A DNA stretch of 42,364 nt from Patescibacteria group bacterium (GCA_022843855.1 JALHMV010000001.1:66780-109143); one strand, 5' to 3'. Counted from the stretch's first letter, positions 30,931 through 39,486 are shown. The notes: generated by a model from the sequence alone, not told the origin. Numbers and translations are program-made.

Positions 30931-31917
30931 ATGACTACTCGAAAATTGATAATATACGCGGGAGTAATACTACTCTCGCTGACGACGGTGTTTGCGATTA
31001 TCGCTCAGACTGGAAACTTTCGGGCGCAAGTAGCGCTTGAAGAGCCGTGCGATGAGGTCGCTCAGTCGCTTGACGCCAACGGCGACGGGGCGATCAATCA
31101 AAACGATTGTGGCGGCAACGGCGGTAGCGACAAGCCCGAGATCTGTCTTGATGAGGTCGAGGTTGAACCGCTTGGCAGCGAGTCGGAAGACAACGGCGCC
31201 GGTATCAGCCGGGTACCGAAGGTCTGTCAGGATGTCTGTCGAGTTGACGAAGACTTTCCTCCGGCTCATGACGCAGTGACCGAATCGACCCAGCAAGCTG
31301 CCGTTGCCCGAGCCGACGGCGAAAGTAAGGGTTCGCTCGATGCAGAGCTGCGGCGTTTGGCCAACGACGTTACCAGCGCCTATTACGAGCCCCTGAGACG
31401 TCTATTGCGGGTTATCGACGGGCGGGCGGTGACTCGCCAGGAGGCTCAGCAGGTACTTGACGCTTTCGCCAACGGTCTGAGTACCAATTTTAACGATCCG
31501 ATCAATTACGCCAAGATCCAAACAGGCGTTCTCGATCCGGTGACCTTACTAGCCAAGAGCTTCTACGAAGGCCTGACTCTGCCGAAGAAGGATCAACATT
31601 ATCGAGGCGACCCGCACGATGTGACGAACGGTCGTCAGTGGACGTTGTTGACAGGGCTTCAGCCGGCCTTCAGTGGCTGGCCTTCAAACCTTACCTTTGA
31701 GGGCCTGAAATTTGATGTCCTCAACCTCACGAGCAGCAACGGGTCGTACTCGCTCTGCGTCGGCGGCGGTCTCGGTACGGCCAACGGCAGCTGGAACTTT
31801 ACGATCGACAGCGTCGATCTGCGGGCGAAACTGTTTGGTGATAACTTTGAGCTCACCGCCGGTGTTGATGCTCACGGCCGGGCTCGAGCCGGTCTGTTTG
31901 GGACGTTCCGATTTTAG
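30931..31917 (+). CDS. Exported protein with dockerin/EF-hand-like calcium loop
   Basis: 328 residues from ATG 30931, preceded by AAGGAGGGG; the track starts at a TTG 7 codons earlier. N-terminal span or signal peptide (LIIYAGVILLSLTTVFAII). Residues about 45-57 hold DANGDGAINQNDC, a dockerin-type calcium-binding loop. A Cys-containing acidic linker, a helical middle (LRRLANDVTSAYYEPLRRLL) and a Gly-rich beta C-terminus ending GLFGTFRF follow. Family unknown. Probably surface-anchored and calcium-stabilised. Confidence 0.7.
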   Translation: MTTRKLIIYAGVILLSLTTVFAIIAQTGNFRAQVALEEPCDEVAQSLDANGDGAINQNDCGGNGGSDKPEICLDEVEVEPLGSESEDNGAGISRVPKVCQDVCRVDEDFPPAHDAVTESTQQAAVARADGESKGSLDAELRRLANDVTSAYYEPLRRLLRVIDGRAVTRQEAQQVLDAFANGLSTNFNDPINYAKIQTGVLDPVTLLAKSFYEGLTLPKKDQHYRGDPHDVTNGRQWTLLTGLQPAFSGWPSNLTFEGLKFDVLNLTSSNGSYSLCVGGGLGTANGSWNFTIDSVDLRAKLFGDNFELTAGVDAHGRARAGLFGTFRF

Positions 31918-31939
31918 TCCCGAGGCTAATCGGATAAGG

Positions 31940-31973
31940 AAAGGGGGAGGCGCAGGTTGGCGGCTCCCCCTTT
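31940..31973. terminator. Bidirectional terminator
   Basis: AAAGGGGGAG/CTCCCCCTTT, 10-bp perfect stem with a 14-nt loop between convergent genes; short A- and T-runs lie within the stem ends. Confidence 0.65.
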
Positions 31974-31985
31974 GGGTCGGTCTGG

Positions 31986-32438
31986 CTAGTGATCAGTGAG
32001 GACTTCGATGTCCATCAAGCGCCAGCCCTTCCCTTCGTTATCGTACATATAGACGAAGAGAATCGTGCAGCGTGTGACGACTGCATCGGTCGCGGTCTTG
32101 AACTCCATCCGCATCGTGACGGGCATAACGGGTGTCGGTCCGTTGTCGCCGGCGGAGAAGAGCACGCCCTGGGGCGGGAGGGCGTATCCCCCGCTCTCGA
32201 TCAGAAGGGCGTTTACACCGAACGCAAATCGATCGCTCCGAATCAGCCCGTGCTCGCGACGAGTTTCTTCGAGTCGACCGAGCGTTCTAACGAGCGCCCT
32301 CGCTTCTGCTCGACTGCTGTCGTTGTACGGCCGAAAGACCTCAACTGCTCGTGTCGGTTCGGTCCGGGCCAGCGCGGTCGCGTTGGTAACGTAAAGGTAC
32401 GGTGGCAACACCACCAGCGCGATAATCAGTCCGGTCAT
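31986..32438 (-). CDS. Small exported protein, unknown family
   Basis: 150 residues from ATG 32438, with GGAG 7 nt upstream; the track start at 32540 lies above the promoter. Signal or anchor (GLIIALVVLPPYLYVTNATA), then a helical part and a beta-rich C-terminus (CTILFVYMYDNEGKGWRLMD). The C-terminal pattern is like that of the gene at 32599-33042, so the two may be distant paralogues. An NTF2-like fold is possible. Confidence 0.6.
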   Translation of the reverse strand: MTGLIIALVVLPPYLYVTNATALARTEPTRAVEVFRPYNDSSRAEARALVRTLGRLEETRREHGLIRSDRFAFGVNALLIESGGYALPPQGVLFSAGDNGPTPVMPVTMRMEFKTATDAVVTRCTILFVYMYDNEGKGWRLMDIEVLTDH

Positions 32439-32465
32439 CGTGTTCTCCAGTTGCGTAACGAGCAT

Positions 32466-32494
32466 ACGATAGCAGAAAGACTGACCGCTGTCAG
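32466..32494 (-). promoter_or_regulatory. Promoter of the gene 31986-32438
   Basis: Minus strand CTGACA (32494-32489), 17 nt, TATCGT (32471-32466). Confidence 0.55.
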
Positions 32495-32564
32495 CGAGGG
32501 AGAGGTATGAAACGGCTGGCCGCCTCGAGCGGATCACCATATCAGCACCCTGATCGGAGGACTG

Positions 32565-32593
32565 GAAAGAAAAAGGGACGCCGTTTGGCGTCC
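32565..32593 (-). terminator. Terminator of the gene 32599-33042
   Basis: Minus strand GGACGCC-AAAC-GGCGTCC followed by CTTTTTCTTTCC. Confidence 0.7.
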
Positions 32594-32598
32594 ATTAT

Positions 32599-33042
32599 CT
32601 AGGGGAGCGAGCAGTCTGAGAGTTTGCTGTGGGTGAGGGACCATTGCTCGTCGCTGCGACGACGGTAGATAAAGAGGAACGTCGCCGTAGCGAAGACTTT
32701 TCCCGATGCCTCGACGAACTGCGCCCGCAGGGTGACGCCTGCAGTATAGGCTCTGAACACGCTCCCGCGATGGCTGGGCTCTGGCCGGTAGCTAACAGCG
32801 ACGAGCTTCATATCACATACATTCGTCAAGCCGTAGCTCTCCGATCGCTTTAGAGCGTCTCTAATCTCTCTGAGAGTGATACCAGCCTGGCGACCGACCC
32901 GGGCATCAAGCGGCCGAAGTAACCACATCGCAGTATCGGGATCACCGGCGAGAGAGGCTATCGCGGCTCGATGGGTTGACCACACTACGTACTGTGGCGA
33001 CGAGCGCTGAAACAAAAAGAGCGTCAAACAGGCGATGACCAT
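32599..33042 (-). CDS. Small exported protein, unknown family
   Basis: 147 residues; short N-terminal hydrophobic segment (VIACLTLFLFQ), helical middle (RQAGITLREIRDALKRSE), beta-rich C-terminus (TATFLFIYRRRSDEQWSLTH). GAGG lies 8 nt before ATG 33042, and an extended -10 (TGGTACAAT) lies at 33070-33078. Same order, size and C-terminal pattern as the neighbour at 31986; probably envelope-exposed. No family recognised. Confidence 0.6.
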   Translation of the reverse strand: MVIACLTLFLFQRSSPQYVVWSTHRAAIASLAGDPDTAMWLLRPLDARVGRQAGITLREIRDALKRSESYGLTNVCDMKLVAVSYRPEPSHRGSVFRAYTAGVTLRAQFVEASGKVFATATFLFIYRRRSDEQWSLTHSKLSDCSLP

Positions 33043-33097
33043 GATATGTACCTCTGACCGGACGGCCTGATTGTACCATAGAGCGCTGCGATTGTTC

Positions 33098-33586
33098 TTA
33101 CGGCCAGCGACTGATCAGCGAACCGATCGAGACGGCTATTCCGATAACGATGGCACCAATGGCCGTAATTTTGAGCGCTCCTTTTAACGGATGGCTGTGG
33201 ATAAAAAACCCTTTCACCAGGCCGACAGCAAAAAGGGCGATCAAGCTGGCGATAATTGACCAGTAGAAAGCGATATTGGTGTCGTCGAGGGCGATATAGG
33301 GCAATAGTGGGATCATACCGATGAGCGCGTAGGAAAAAAACATGACAGCGGCGTCGTTGAGCTGATTCTCTTTCTCGCTCGGGTCAATTTCCTTCTCCGT
33401 ATCCTCAGAGATATACACGCCGGCGGCCATCGAGATCGCTTCGACGATGATGAGGATAACGCCGCTGAGGATGATTTCGCGGGCGGCCAGTCCCGCAAAC
33501 GAGACGCCGGAGAGTAGGCCAACCGTTGACACTAGCCCGTCTTCGGCTCCAAAGACGAAGTTGCGAAAAAAACTTTTTCGTCGCAT
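33098..33586 (-). CDS. VIT1/CCC1-family transporter
   Basis: 162 residues. Starts FRNFVFGAEDGLVSTVGLLS, the VIT-family first span, with EAISMAAGVYISE in the second; three more spans follow. Known members move iron or manganese out of the cytosol. The protein is shorter than yeast or plant forms because the cytosolic metal-binding loop is reduced to an acidic stretch (EDTEKEIDPSEKENQ). TAAGAT lies 7 nt before the ATG. The preceding gene ends 5 nt upstream. Confidence 0.85.
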   Translation of the reverse strand: MRRKSFFRNFVFGAEDGLVSTVGLLSGVSFAGLAAREIILSGVILIIVEAISMAAGVYISEDTEKEIDPSEKENQLNDAAVMFFSYALIGMIPLLPYIALDDTNIAFYWSIIASLIALFAVGLVKGFFIHSHPLKGALKITAIGAIVIGIAVSIGSLISRWP

Positions 33587-33591
33587 ATCAT

Positions 33592-34128
33592 CTATCTTAA
33601 GCGTACCGTGGACAAAAGTAATCCCCGGCCGTTTGGCCGGGGGTCAACAAACTCCTGGGTAACAGACTCGATCAGTACTGCTTTCCCCGAGCGGGTATAT
33701 TCGATCGTCCAGCGGACAGTGCCGTAGCGTCGTCCGTCGTCAAGTTTGGTGAACGTGGCAGTGCCGGGCGCTTTCAGGATGACGAGAACGCTGTCGGTTG
33801 GTGCTCCGTCTGGGCCGATGACCCGTTCCAGTCGAAAATCAGAAGACTGGATCGTCGACCAAACGTTACCGGGACGAGCAGCACGTTGCTCGGTAATGTA
33901 CCAGAACCCTCGTCCGAACTTTTTGATCGCGGCGACGCGAGGGCTCTCGTCTTCGGTCGGTGGGTCGGGACGGATGAAGCGGTCGATGCCATCCTTCTCC
34001 TTGAACGCAGCAGTGATGATCTGCTCGCTCAGTATGATGAGCGGGTCGGGTGTCTCCTGATGGGCTTGCACCGGCCCGATCACGAAGGACATCAGCCACA
34101 CGAAGAGAGTCAATGTGCGGATTTGCAT
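33592..34128 (-). CDS. Secreted protein, unknown family
   Basis: 178 residues from ATG 34128 (GGTGG upstream). Signal peptide LTLFVWLMSFVIGPVQA; the mature part has a helical start and a beta-rich second half (DSVLVILKAPGTATFTKL, GTVRWTIEYTRSGKAVLIES). The C-terminal codons (DPRPNGRG) are embedded in a strong GC hairpin. No family recognised. It may be co-transcribed with the VIT gene. Confidence 0.6.
   Translation of the reverse strand: MQIRTLTLFVWLMSFVIGPVQAHQETPDPLIILSEQIITAAFKEKDGIDRFIRPDPPTEDESPRVAAIKKFGRGFWYITEQRAARPGNVWSTIQSSDFRLERVIGPDGAPTDSVLVILKAPGTATFTKLDDGRRYGTVRWTIEYTRSGKAVLIESVTQEFVDPRPNGRGLLLSTVRLR
33623..33642 (-). terminator. Hairpin inside the 3' end of a coding gene
   Basis: CCCCGGCC-AAAC-GGCCGGGG on the minus strand, followed by ATTACTTTTG. 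Terminator-like but placed before the stop codon at 33592. Confidence 0.4.
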
Positions 34129-34211
34129 TTTTCCACCGTCTGCGGGAATGCAGGCCAATTTTCCGCTCAAATCAAAAAAATTTCAAGCGATCCCGTTGCG
34201 TATAGAGATGA

Positions 34212-35177
34212 TTACCGCCAGGGGTAAACGTACCCGCGAATCACGCCGGAGTTGGTCGAGATTGTTCGCCGGCTGACGACGTACGGTCGGACGTAGTTCA
34301 TTTCACTAATGGTAATTGTACCGTTGTCGTTGACGGACTCGACAAAAGCGACGTGGCCGACACGAGCTTCGGTTGTTACAACGGCTGCGCCAGCCGCCGC
34401 TGTTGAACCGGTCTTAAATCCGTGTCTCCGGCCACTGGCCAGGTAATTACCGCCGTTACCCCAGACGAAACTGCGGAAGGCGGGGATTTTATGCTGAACG
34501 TAGCAGGTGCACTGACCGTTATAACCCGTCCCGCAGCTGAGATTACGGAAGACACCAAGCACGTCGACGCTACCGACGGTGCTGGCGATCCGGGGGAGAC
34601 GAGCTGAGGCGGCGGTATTACGCCGCTGTTGGGCGAGGCGCTGGAGTTCGGCCTGACGCGCTCGTTCGCGCTCTTCTTCTTTGAGCTGATTCAGTTCGTT
34701 GAGCCAGGCCAGCGAATTCTCCGAATCTTGTGACGGAATGACAAGGGCCGTCCCCGCTTTGATCTTTTCAATGTCGACGGTTTTAATACCGTTTGCTTCA
34801 ATGATCGTATTGACGTTGGTACTATACCGCTTGGCGATCGAGAGCAAGCTATCCCCGGGCTCAACGATATGAGTAATGGCTAGTTGCGTCTCACCAGTCA
34901 AAACGGTTTGGCCGATAACCTGCGGCTTTCCGACAAAACCGCTGCCGGTGCCGTTCTCAACCATCTCGTCGCTAATTGTGGCCGTCAGTTGTTCTGGGTC
35001 GTACGCTCGCCCTTCCCCAACAGAGAAGGTTAGAAAAATAAGTATAAACGATCCGAAGCCCAGCTGCGTCGAGTAGGCACGAACAAGTTTTCGTATCTTC
35101 TTGATACGGGGCAAACGTAAGAAGGACTGCAGTGCAGCGCTGATCGTTTGAACGCTGGCGGCAAGCCGAGCGATCAA
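34212..35177 (-). CDS. LysM-CHAP peptidoglycan hydrolase
   Basis: 321 residues from the track's TTG. A basic amphipathic N-terminus, one span (GSFILIFLTFSVG), a LysM domain (HIVEPGDSLLSIAKRYSTNV, then IKAGTALVIPS), a coiled coil (LKEEERERARQAELQRLAQQ) and a CHAP amidase domain with Cys in GQCTCYVQ, His in GHVAFVE and Asn in ISEMNY. It binds and cuts cell wall, its own or that of a host bacterium. The frame is open a further 24 codons to an ATT at 35249 that sits 3 nt after AGGAGG; the true start may be there. Promoter at 35276-35303 fits either. Confidence 0.88.
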   Translation of the reverse strand: MIARLAASVQTISAALQSFLRLPRIKKIRKLVRAYSTQLGFGSFILIFLTFSVGEGRAYDPEQLTATISDEMVENGTGSGFVGKPQVIGQTVLTGETQLAITHIVEPGDSLLSIAKRYSTNVNTIIEANGIKTVDIEKIKAGTALVIPSQDSENSLAWLNELNQLKEEERERARQAELQRLAQQRRNTAASARLPRIASTVGSVDVLGVFRNLSCGTGYNGQCTCYVQHKIPAFRSFVWGNGGNYLASGRRHGFKTGSTAAAGAAVVTTEARVGHVAFVESVNDNGTITISEMNYVRPYVVSRRTISTNSGVIRGYVYPWR

Positions 35178-35246
35178 CGGACGGGCATAACGGGCGAGGA
35201 TTTGGGTTTTATGTTGAAGAAATCGAACGGTATCTTGTAGGATACT

Positions 35247-35260
35247 AATCTGCCTCCTTA
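35247..35260 (-). promoter_or_regulatory. Shine-Dalgarno before a possible ATT start
   Basis: Minus strand AAGGAGG-CAG-ATT. No ATG, GTG or TTG follows within reach until the TTG at 35177, 72 nt lower, which has no ribosome-binding site. Confidence 0.4.
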
Positions 35261-35275
35261 CTTGAGACGAAAGCT

Positions 35276-35303
35276 AGTGTATCGCAGCCGTGATGCTTGT
35301 CAA
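35276..35303 (-). promoter_or_regulatory. Promoter of the LysM-CHAP gene
   Basis: Minus strand TTGACA (35303-35298), 16 nt, TACACT (35281-35276). Confidence 0.6.
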
Positions 35304-35323
35304 GTGTGTGATGGTCGAACAAT

Positions 35324-35713
35324 TCAGCTTTTCGAGAGGAAGTCGATATATACGCCGATCAGTAATGCGATGATGGACGAAGCAAAAATCACGACCGAGT
35401 TCCATTTCTCTTTACTCGAACGAAGGGTGTGAAAGATATACTCCATACTCGCTTTGTCGAGTTCGCTCAGGCCATCAGCTCGGTTGATCTTAGCCTCCAG
35501 GTTATTTTCAGTGATTAGTCTGCTCCGGCGCTCGGAAGTAGCGTATCGGTGGGCAAAGTAGACGACAAAGCCAATCGTCCCAAAATACCAGAGGATCTTA
35601 ATAACGATTGTGTCATCGATGACGCCGATTGCTCGATAGGCGAGCGTTGCCAGTACGCCGATCAAGAAATAGAGATTACGAATCAGTGACGAGTGAGTGC
35701 GAGGAACCTCCAT
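35324..35713 (-). CDS. Small membrane protein, unknown family
   Basis: 129 residues with three predicted spans: LYFLIGVLATLAYRAIGVI, IKILWYFGTIGFVVYFA and SVVIFASSIIALLIGVYIDF. A charged helical loop of about 50 residues lies between the second and third. No family recognised. It lies upstream of the LysM-CHAP gene on the same strand. Confidence 0.6.
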   Translation of the reverse strand: MEVPRTHSSLIRNLYFLIGVLATLAYRAIGVIDDTIVIKILWYFGTIGFVVYFAHRYATSERRSRLITENNLEAKINRADGLSELDKASMEYIFHTLRSSKEKWNSVVIFASSIIALLIGVYIDFLSKS

Positions 35714-35897
35714 ACCACCAGCGTATCAGAACTCTTGTCAGGAGTGGATCTTTCCGATGGAATCTGGTACGATTGGATCACTTTATGCGCTCGTATGCGC
35801 TAAAGCCACAAACAAACTTTCGGATTGTGGCCCCACTCGTTCGTCAGGCGGCACTACTGTTCGGGAGTTCCAAACAGTAGAAAGGCTGTTATTCAAT

Positions 35898-37079
35898 ATG
35901 TATAGCAATGTTCGTAGTCGTGCCCGTGGATTCGGGCGTCGCCGTGGTTTTGGCGGCAGCTCGTCAAAACGTAGTTCCGTAACCCCAACCGACAAATATA
36001 TTAACAAGAGCGCCGACTTGCCGGTTGAAGCGCCGTATCAATCAACGCACACGTTTCGTGATTTTTCACTCAACACGCACATTGTCGAGCGGGTTGTGGC
36101 GCGCGGATATATTCATCCAACACCAATCCAGGATCAAGCTATTCCGCACGTGTTGGCGGGCAAAGACGTAATCGGTCTGGCTGATACCGGTACGGGCAAG
36201 ACAGCAGCATTTCTCTTGCCGTTATTGCACAAGATGTTACGCGACCCTGCACAGAAAGCGCTTATTATTGTGCCGACTCGGGAATTGGCGGTTCAGATCG
36301 GTGACGAACTCAAGGCGTTTTCGGCCGGTCTCAATATCCAGAGTGCGATTTGTATCGGTGGAAGTGGGTACGGCTCACAGATTCAGGCGCTCCGCCGCCG
36401 GCCGCAAATCATTATCGGCACGCCTGGTCGTCTTTGTGATCACCTTGGTCAGCGGACGTTGTCTTTGCGCGACGTTCAAAATTTAGTGATTGACGAAGCT
36501 GACCGACTGGTTGATATGGGCTTCATTAAAGATCTCCGTCGTTTAGTCAGCGAGCTTCAGCCGGATCGACAGACGCTCTTTTTCTCGGCAACGATGCCAA
36601 GTGAAGTCCAAGGCTTAGTTAATTCGTTTCTCAAAGAACCGGTTACTGTCGCGGTCAAAAAACGTGAGACATCGGTCAACGTCGACCAAGATATCATCCG
36701 ATATACCGATTCGTTTCACCGTATGACGCTCCTGCACGAGCTGCTCATCAAGCCGGAGTTTACAAAGGTGCTGATTTTTGGTCGCACCAAACACGGCGTT
36801 GAAAAGTTGCATCGGAATTTGGCTGAGCGTGGTTTTACATCGGTCTCAATCCACGGCAACAAATCGCAAACCCAGCGACAGCAGGCGCTCAATGATTTCA
36901 AATCCGACCGAGCGCAAATCATGGTCGCAACTGACGTCGCTGCTCGTGGTCTCGATATTCCTAATGTGACACACGTTATTAATTTTGAAGCGCCAGAGAA
37001 TTATGCAGACTATGTGCACCGCATCGGCCGAACTGGTCGAGCAAATAATAAAGGTACGGCCCTAACATTCGTTTCCTAA
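35898..37079 (+). CDS. DEAD-box RNA helicase (RhlE-like)
   Basis: 393 residues from ATG 35898. The track's upstream 67 codons overlap the divergent gene and look non-coding. Arg/Gly-rich start (RSRARGFGRRRGFGGSSSKR), Q motif (TPIQDQA), Walker A ADTGTGKTAAF, PTRELA, TPGRL, DEAD in VIDEADRL, SAT in FFSATMP, and HRIGRTGR. It unwinds RNA, probably in ribosome assembly or decay. The protein ends just after motif VI (GTALTFVS) with no C-terminal tail. The stop is 1 nt before a mini-ORF leading into typA. Confidence 0.92.
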   Translation: MYSNVRSRARGFGRRRGFGGSSSKRSSVTPTDKYINKSADLPVEAPYQSTHTFRDFSLNTHIVERVVARGYIHPTPIQDQAIPHVLAGKDVIGLADTGTGKTAAFLLPLLHKMLRDPAQKALIIVPTRELAVQIGDELKAFSAGLNIQSAICIGGSGYGSQIQALRRRPQIIIGTPGRLCDHLGQRTLSLRDVQNLVIDEADRLVDMGFIKDLRRLVSELQPDRQTLFFSATMPSEVQGLVNSFLKEPVTVAVKKRETSVNVDQDIIRYTDSFHRMTLLHELLIKPEFTKVLIFGRTKHGVEKLHRNLAERGFTSVSIHGNKSQTQRQQALNDFKSDRAQIMVATDVAARGLDIPNVTHVINFEAPENYADYVHRIGRTGRANNKGTALTFVS

Positions 37080-37080
37080 G

Positions 37081-37143
37081 ATGAATATCCGTAACGTCGC
37101 GATCATTTTGAGCACGAAGAGCGAGAAAGTGAGCAGCACATAA
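37081..37143 (+). CDS. 20-codon leader ORF repeating the TypA N-terminus
   Basis: ATG 37081 to TAA 37141-37143, overlapping the typA ATG (TAATG). The first nine residues MNIRNVAII are identical to the first nine of TypA, but five codons differ at synonymous positions (22 of 27 bases equal). The remaining residues are LSTKSEKVSST. No Shine-Dalgarno; coupled to the helicase stop by 1 nt. Confidence 0.5.
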   Translation: MNIRNVAIILSTKSEKVSST

Positions 37144-38960
37144 TGAACATCCGAAATGTTGCGATTATTGCTCACGTTGATCACGGAAAAACAACGTTGG
37201 TTGATGGATTGCTGAAGCAGTCAAAGATCTTCCGCGAAAACGAAGCAGTCATGAGCCAGGAGCTGATCATGGACTCTAACGACCAGGAGCGTGAACGAGG
37301 TATTACAATCTTAGCCAAGAACACGGCCGTTACCTACAACGACACCAAGATTAATATTGTTGACACTCCGGGTCACGCTGATTTTGGCGGCGAGGTTGAG
37401 CGCACGCTCAACATGACTGACGGCGCGCTGCTTATTGTTGACGCCAAAGAAGGGCCGATGCCCCAGACTAAATTTGTATTGAAAAAAGCACTCGAGTTGG
37501 GGCTGCGCCCAGTTGTGGTTATTAACAAGATTGACAAACCTGACGCTCAGGTTGATAAAGTTATTCGTGAAACAGCGGATCTATTCTTGGATCTGGCGAC
37601 CGACGAAGCTCAGCTCGAATTTCCCATTTACTACGCGATCGGTCGCGACGGAAAGGCTTGGGCACATCAACCAACCGCCGAAGAAATTGCTGGTGATGCT
37701 GATTTGACTCCGATTTTTGAAGCGATTTTGCATCACGTTCCCGCTCCCAACGGATCGGTGGACGCACCGTTTCAAATGTTGGTTTCTGCGCTTGATTGGG
37801 ACAATTTCCAAGGCAAGTACGCAATTGGCAAGATCTCACGCGGTGTCGCCAGACCAGGTCTAGCAGTTTCGATCGGCACTCCCGACGGGTGGCGCTCGAC
37901 CGCTAAGATTGACCGTGTTTATACGGGTCTTGGCCTCAAGCGGGCGGTAGTTGAAGAGGCTACGACCGGAGATATCGTGGCTCTTACCGGTCTCTCTGAC
38001 GTAAAGATCGGTGAGACCGTGGCCGATGCCAAGTCGCCGGAGGCGCTCCCAACTATTGCGATCGCCGAGCCAACGCTCAAGATGGCCGTCGCCGCGAGCA
38101 CCTCGCCGTTCGTCGGTAAGGAAGGTACGCAGCTCACCAGTCAAAAGATTTACGAGCGAATCCTCAAAGAACTTGAAGTCAACGTCTCCCTAAAGATGGA
38201 GAAGGGCGAAAACAACGAGTACATCCTCTCTGGTCGCGGCGAACTCCACTTATCTGTTTTTATCGAAGCACTGCGCCGTGAGGGTTTTGAGCTGCAAATT
38301 GGCAAGCCGCAAGTAATTACCAAAGTTATCGACGGTCAGCGCGTTGAGCCAGTCGAAGAGCTAACGGTCGATGTCGCTACCGAATACTCCAGTGCCGTTA
38401 CTGGCGAGGTGGGTAAGCGAAAAGGCATGCTTTTCTCGCAAACCGAAAATGAAGACGGGACCACACGACTTTTGTTTGAAATTCCAACCCGCGGCTTACT
38501 GGGTCTGCGTAACGTTTTGCTGACGCTTTCGCGGGGCACGGCTGTTATGAACTCGATGTTTTTGCGTTTCGATCCAGTCGGCGCGGCGCTGCCAAAGATG
38601 CGAAACGGTGTCCTAGTTGCCTCCGAAGGGGGCGTGGCTGTTTCGTACGGTCTCAACAACGCCCAGGCGCGGGGCATTACCTTTATTAACCCGCAGACAC
38701 CGGTTTACCAAGGGATGATCGTTGGCCTAAACTCACGTGAGGGCGATTTGGAGATTAACGTCACAAAAGAAAAGAAGCAGAGCAATGTTCGTTCTTCGGG
38801 AGCGGACGACGCGATTGTTCTCACTCCACCAACGATCTTTAGCCTGGAGCAGTGTATCGACTTTTTGGAAGACGACGAGCTTTTAGAAGTAACGCCAAAA
38901 TCCTTACGACTTCGCAAAAAGATTCTTAACGGTTCAGAGCGCGCCAAGTCTAGCCGCTAA
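37143..38960 (+). CDS. typA: GTPase TypA/BipA
   Basis: 605 residues. Translational GTPase of the ribosome: G1 [10 protein letters not shown]2 RGITI, G3 [15 protein letters not shown]4 NKIDKPDA, then domains II, III, V and the TypA-specific C-terminal domain ([36 protein letters not shown]). Full length. Aids 50S assembly and stress growth. Third in an operon with the helicase and the leader ORF. Convergent with the PH-domain gene, 4-nt overlap. Confidence 0.96.
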   Translation: MNIRNVAIIAHVDHGKTTLVDGLLKQSKIFRENEAVMSQELIMDSNDQERERGITILAKNTAVTYNDTKINIVDTPGHADFGGEVERTLNMTDGALLIVDAKEGPMPQTKFVLKKALELGLRPVVVINKIDKPDAQVDKVIRETADLFLDLATDEAQLEFPIYYAIGRDGKAWAHQPTAEEIAGDADLTPIFEAILHHVPAPNGSVDAPFQMLVSALDWDNFQGKYAIGKISRGVARPGLAVSIGTPDGWRSTAKIDRVYTGLGLKRAVVEEATTGDIVALTGLSDVKIGETVADAKSPEALPTIAIAEPTLKMAVAASTSPFVGKEGTQLTSQKIYERILKELEVNVSLKMEKGENNEYILSGRGELHLSVFIEALRREGFELQIGKPQVITKVIDGQRVEPVEELTVDVATEYSSAVTGEVGKRKGMLFSQTENEDGTTRLLFEIPTRGLLGLRNVLLTLSRGTAVMNSMFLRFDPVGAALPKMRNGVLVASEGGVAVSYGLNNAQARGITFINPQTPVYQGMIVGLNSREGDLEINVTKEKKQSNVRSSGADDAIVLTPPTIFSLEQCIDFLEDDELLEVTPKSLRLRKKILNGSERAKSSR

Positions 38961-39379
38961 GAATTGTTTTGAGGCTGGCCAAGCTTCTCTTTTAAGAAGC
39001 GTTCATACTTTTTGGGGTTGTAGACGCCAAACAACGTTGTCTTTTCCGTGTACCCGGATGATGAGAAAGTCAGGAGAATATTGCCGTAATTAAACAAGCG
39101 GCCAAACCATCCCTGATGAAGTTCGATGCTCTTAAGGTTCTCAAGATCAAAAATCGTTTCGTCTCTTCGACTAATTCCCACGTATCGGATGAGCTGTCTG
39201 TCGGTAATATAATAGTGCGTTGAAGCCCACGGTATAACGATTGTTAGAACTAGGCAGATTTCGACAAAGAACTTTAATGTTTGAGTCAACCACAAAACAC
39301 CAAGGGCCGCCAAGCGGTAACCCTCTAGCGGACTACTGCTTGCCAGAAAGATTAGAGCAGCAAAGGATGTTTCGACCAA
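38957..39379 (-). CDS. Membrane protein with bacterial PH domain (YdbS/bPH2-like), 5' end frameshifted
   Basis: 140 residues from a TTG. Two hydrophobic stretches, then a PH-like domain (YYITDRQLIRYVGISRRDET, IFDLENLKSIELHQGWFGRL, YTEKTTLFGVYNPKKYERFL). The TTG start has no ribosome-binding site and falls in the middle of the first membrane segment. A 6-base poly-T at 39383-39378 joins this frame to an upstream frame that starts at ATG 39474 directly behind a TATAAT box, so the full protein is probably 38957-39474 with one frameshift (slippage, mutation or sequence error). Confidence 0.72.
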   Translation of the reverse strand: MVETSFAALIFLASSSPLEGYRLAALGVLWLTQTLKFFVEICLVLTIVIPWASTHYYITDRQLIRYVGISRRDETIFDLENLKSIELHQGWFGRLFNYGNILLTFSSSGYTEKTTLFGVYNPKKYERFLKEKLGQPQNNS

Positions 39380-39474
39380 AAAAGCCCAAAAACAAGCCTG
39401 GCGATTAAAAGGACGGCGGAGTTACTGATGTGGTGGCTGCTCTTTTGTAGTGTTTCCTGACCCACTTCTTCCAT
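39379..39474 (-). pseudogene. Frame-shifted N-terminal part of the PH-domain protein
   Basis: From ATG 39474: MEEVGQETLQKSSHHISNSA, then VLLIARLVFGLF, which would complete the first membrane span of the PH-domain protein after a shift in the T6 run. Unshifted, the frame ends after a few more codons at 39352. Confidence 0.55.
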
Positions 39475-39480
39475 AACCGT

Positions 39481-39486
39481 ATTATA
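39481..39486 (-). promoter_or_regulatory. -10 box of the PH-domain gene
   Basis: TATAAT, 6 nt before ATG 39474 on the minus strand and just below tRNA-His. Confidence 0.5.

Noticed and set aside
31989-32510. 173-residue plus-strand ORF
   Set aside because: Antisense to a gene with a matching promoter, SD and signal sequence.
35697-35897. 67-residue N-terminal extension of the helicase
   Set aside because: It overlaps the divergent gene start, lacks a ribosome-binding site and reads unlike helicase sequence.
37077-37142. Helicase truncation, with a HEERE-like continuation read after its TAA
   Set aside because: Two TAA stops separate it, the reading would run on into typA, and ending right after motif VI seems normal for this helicase type. 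The TypA-like repeat explains the region better.
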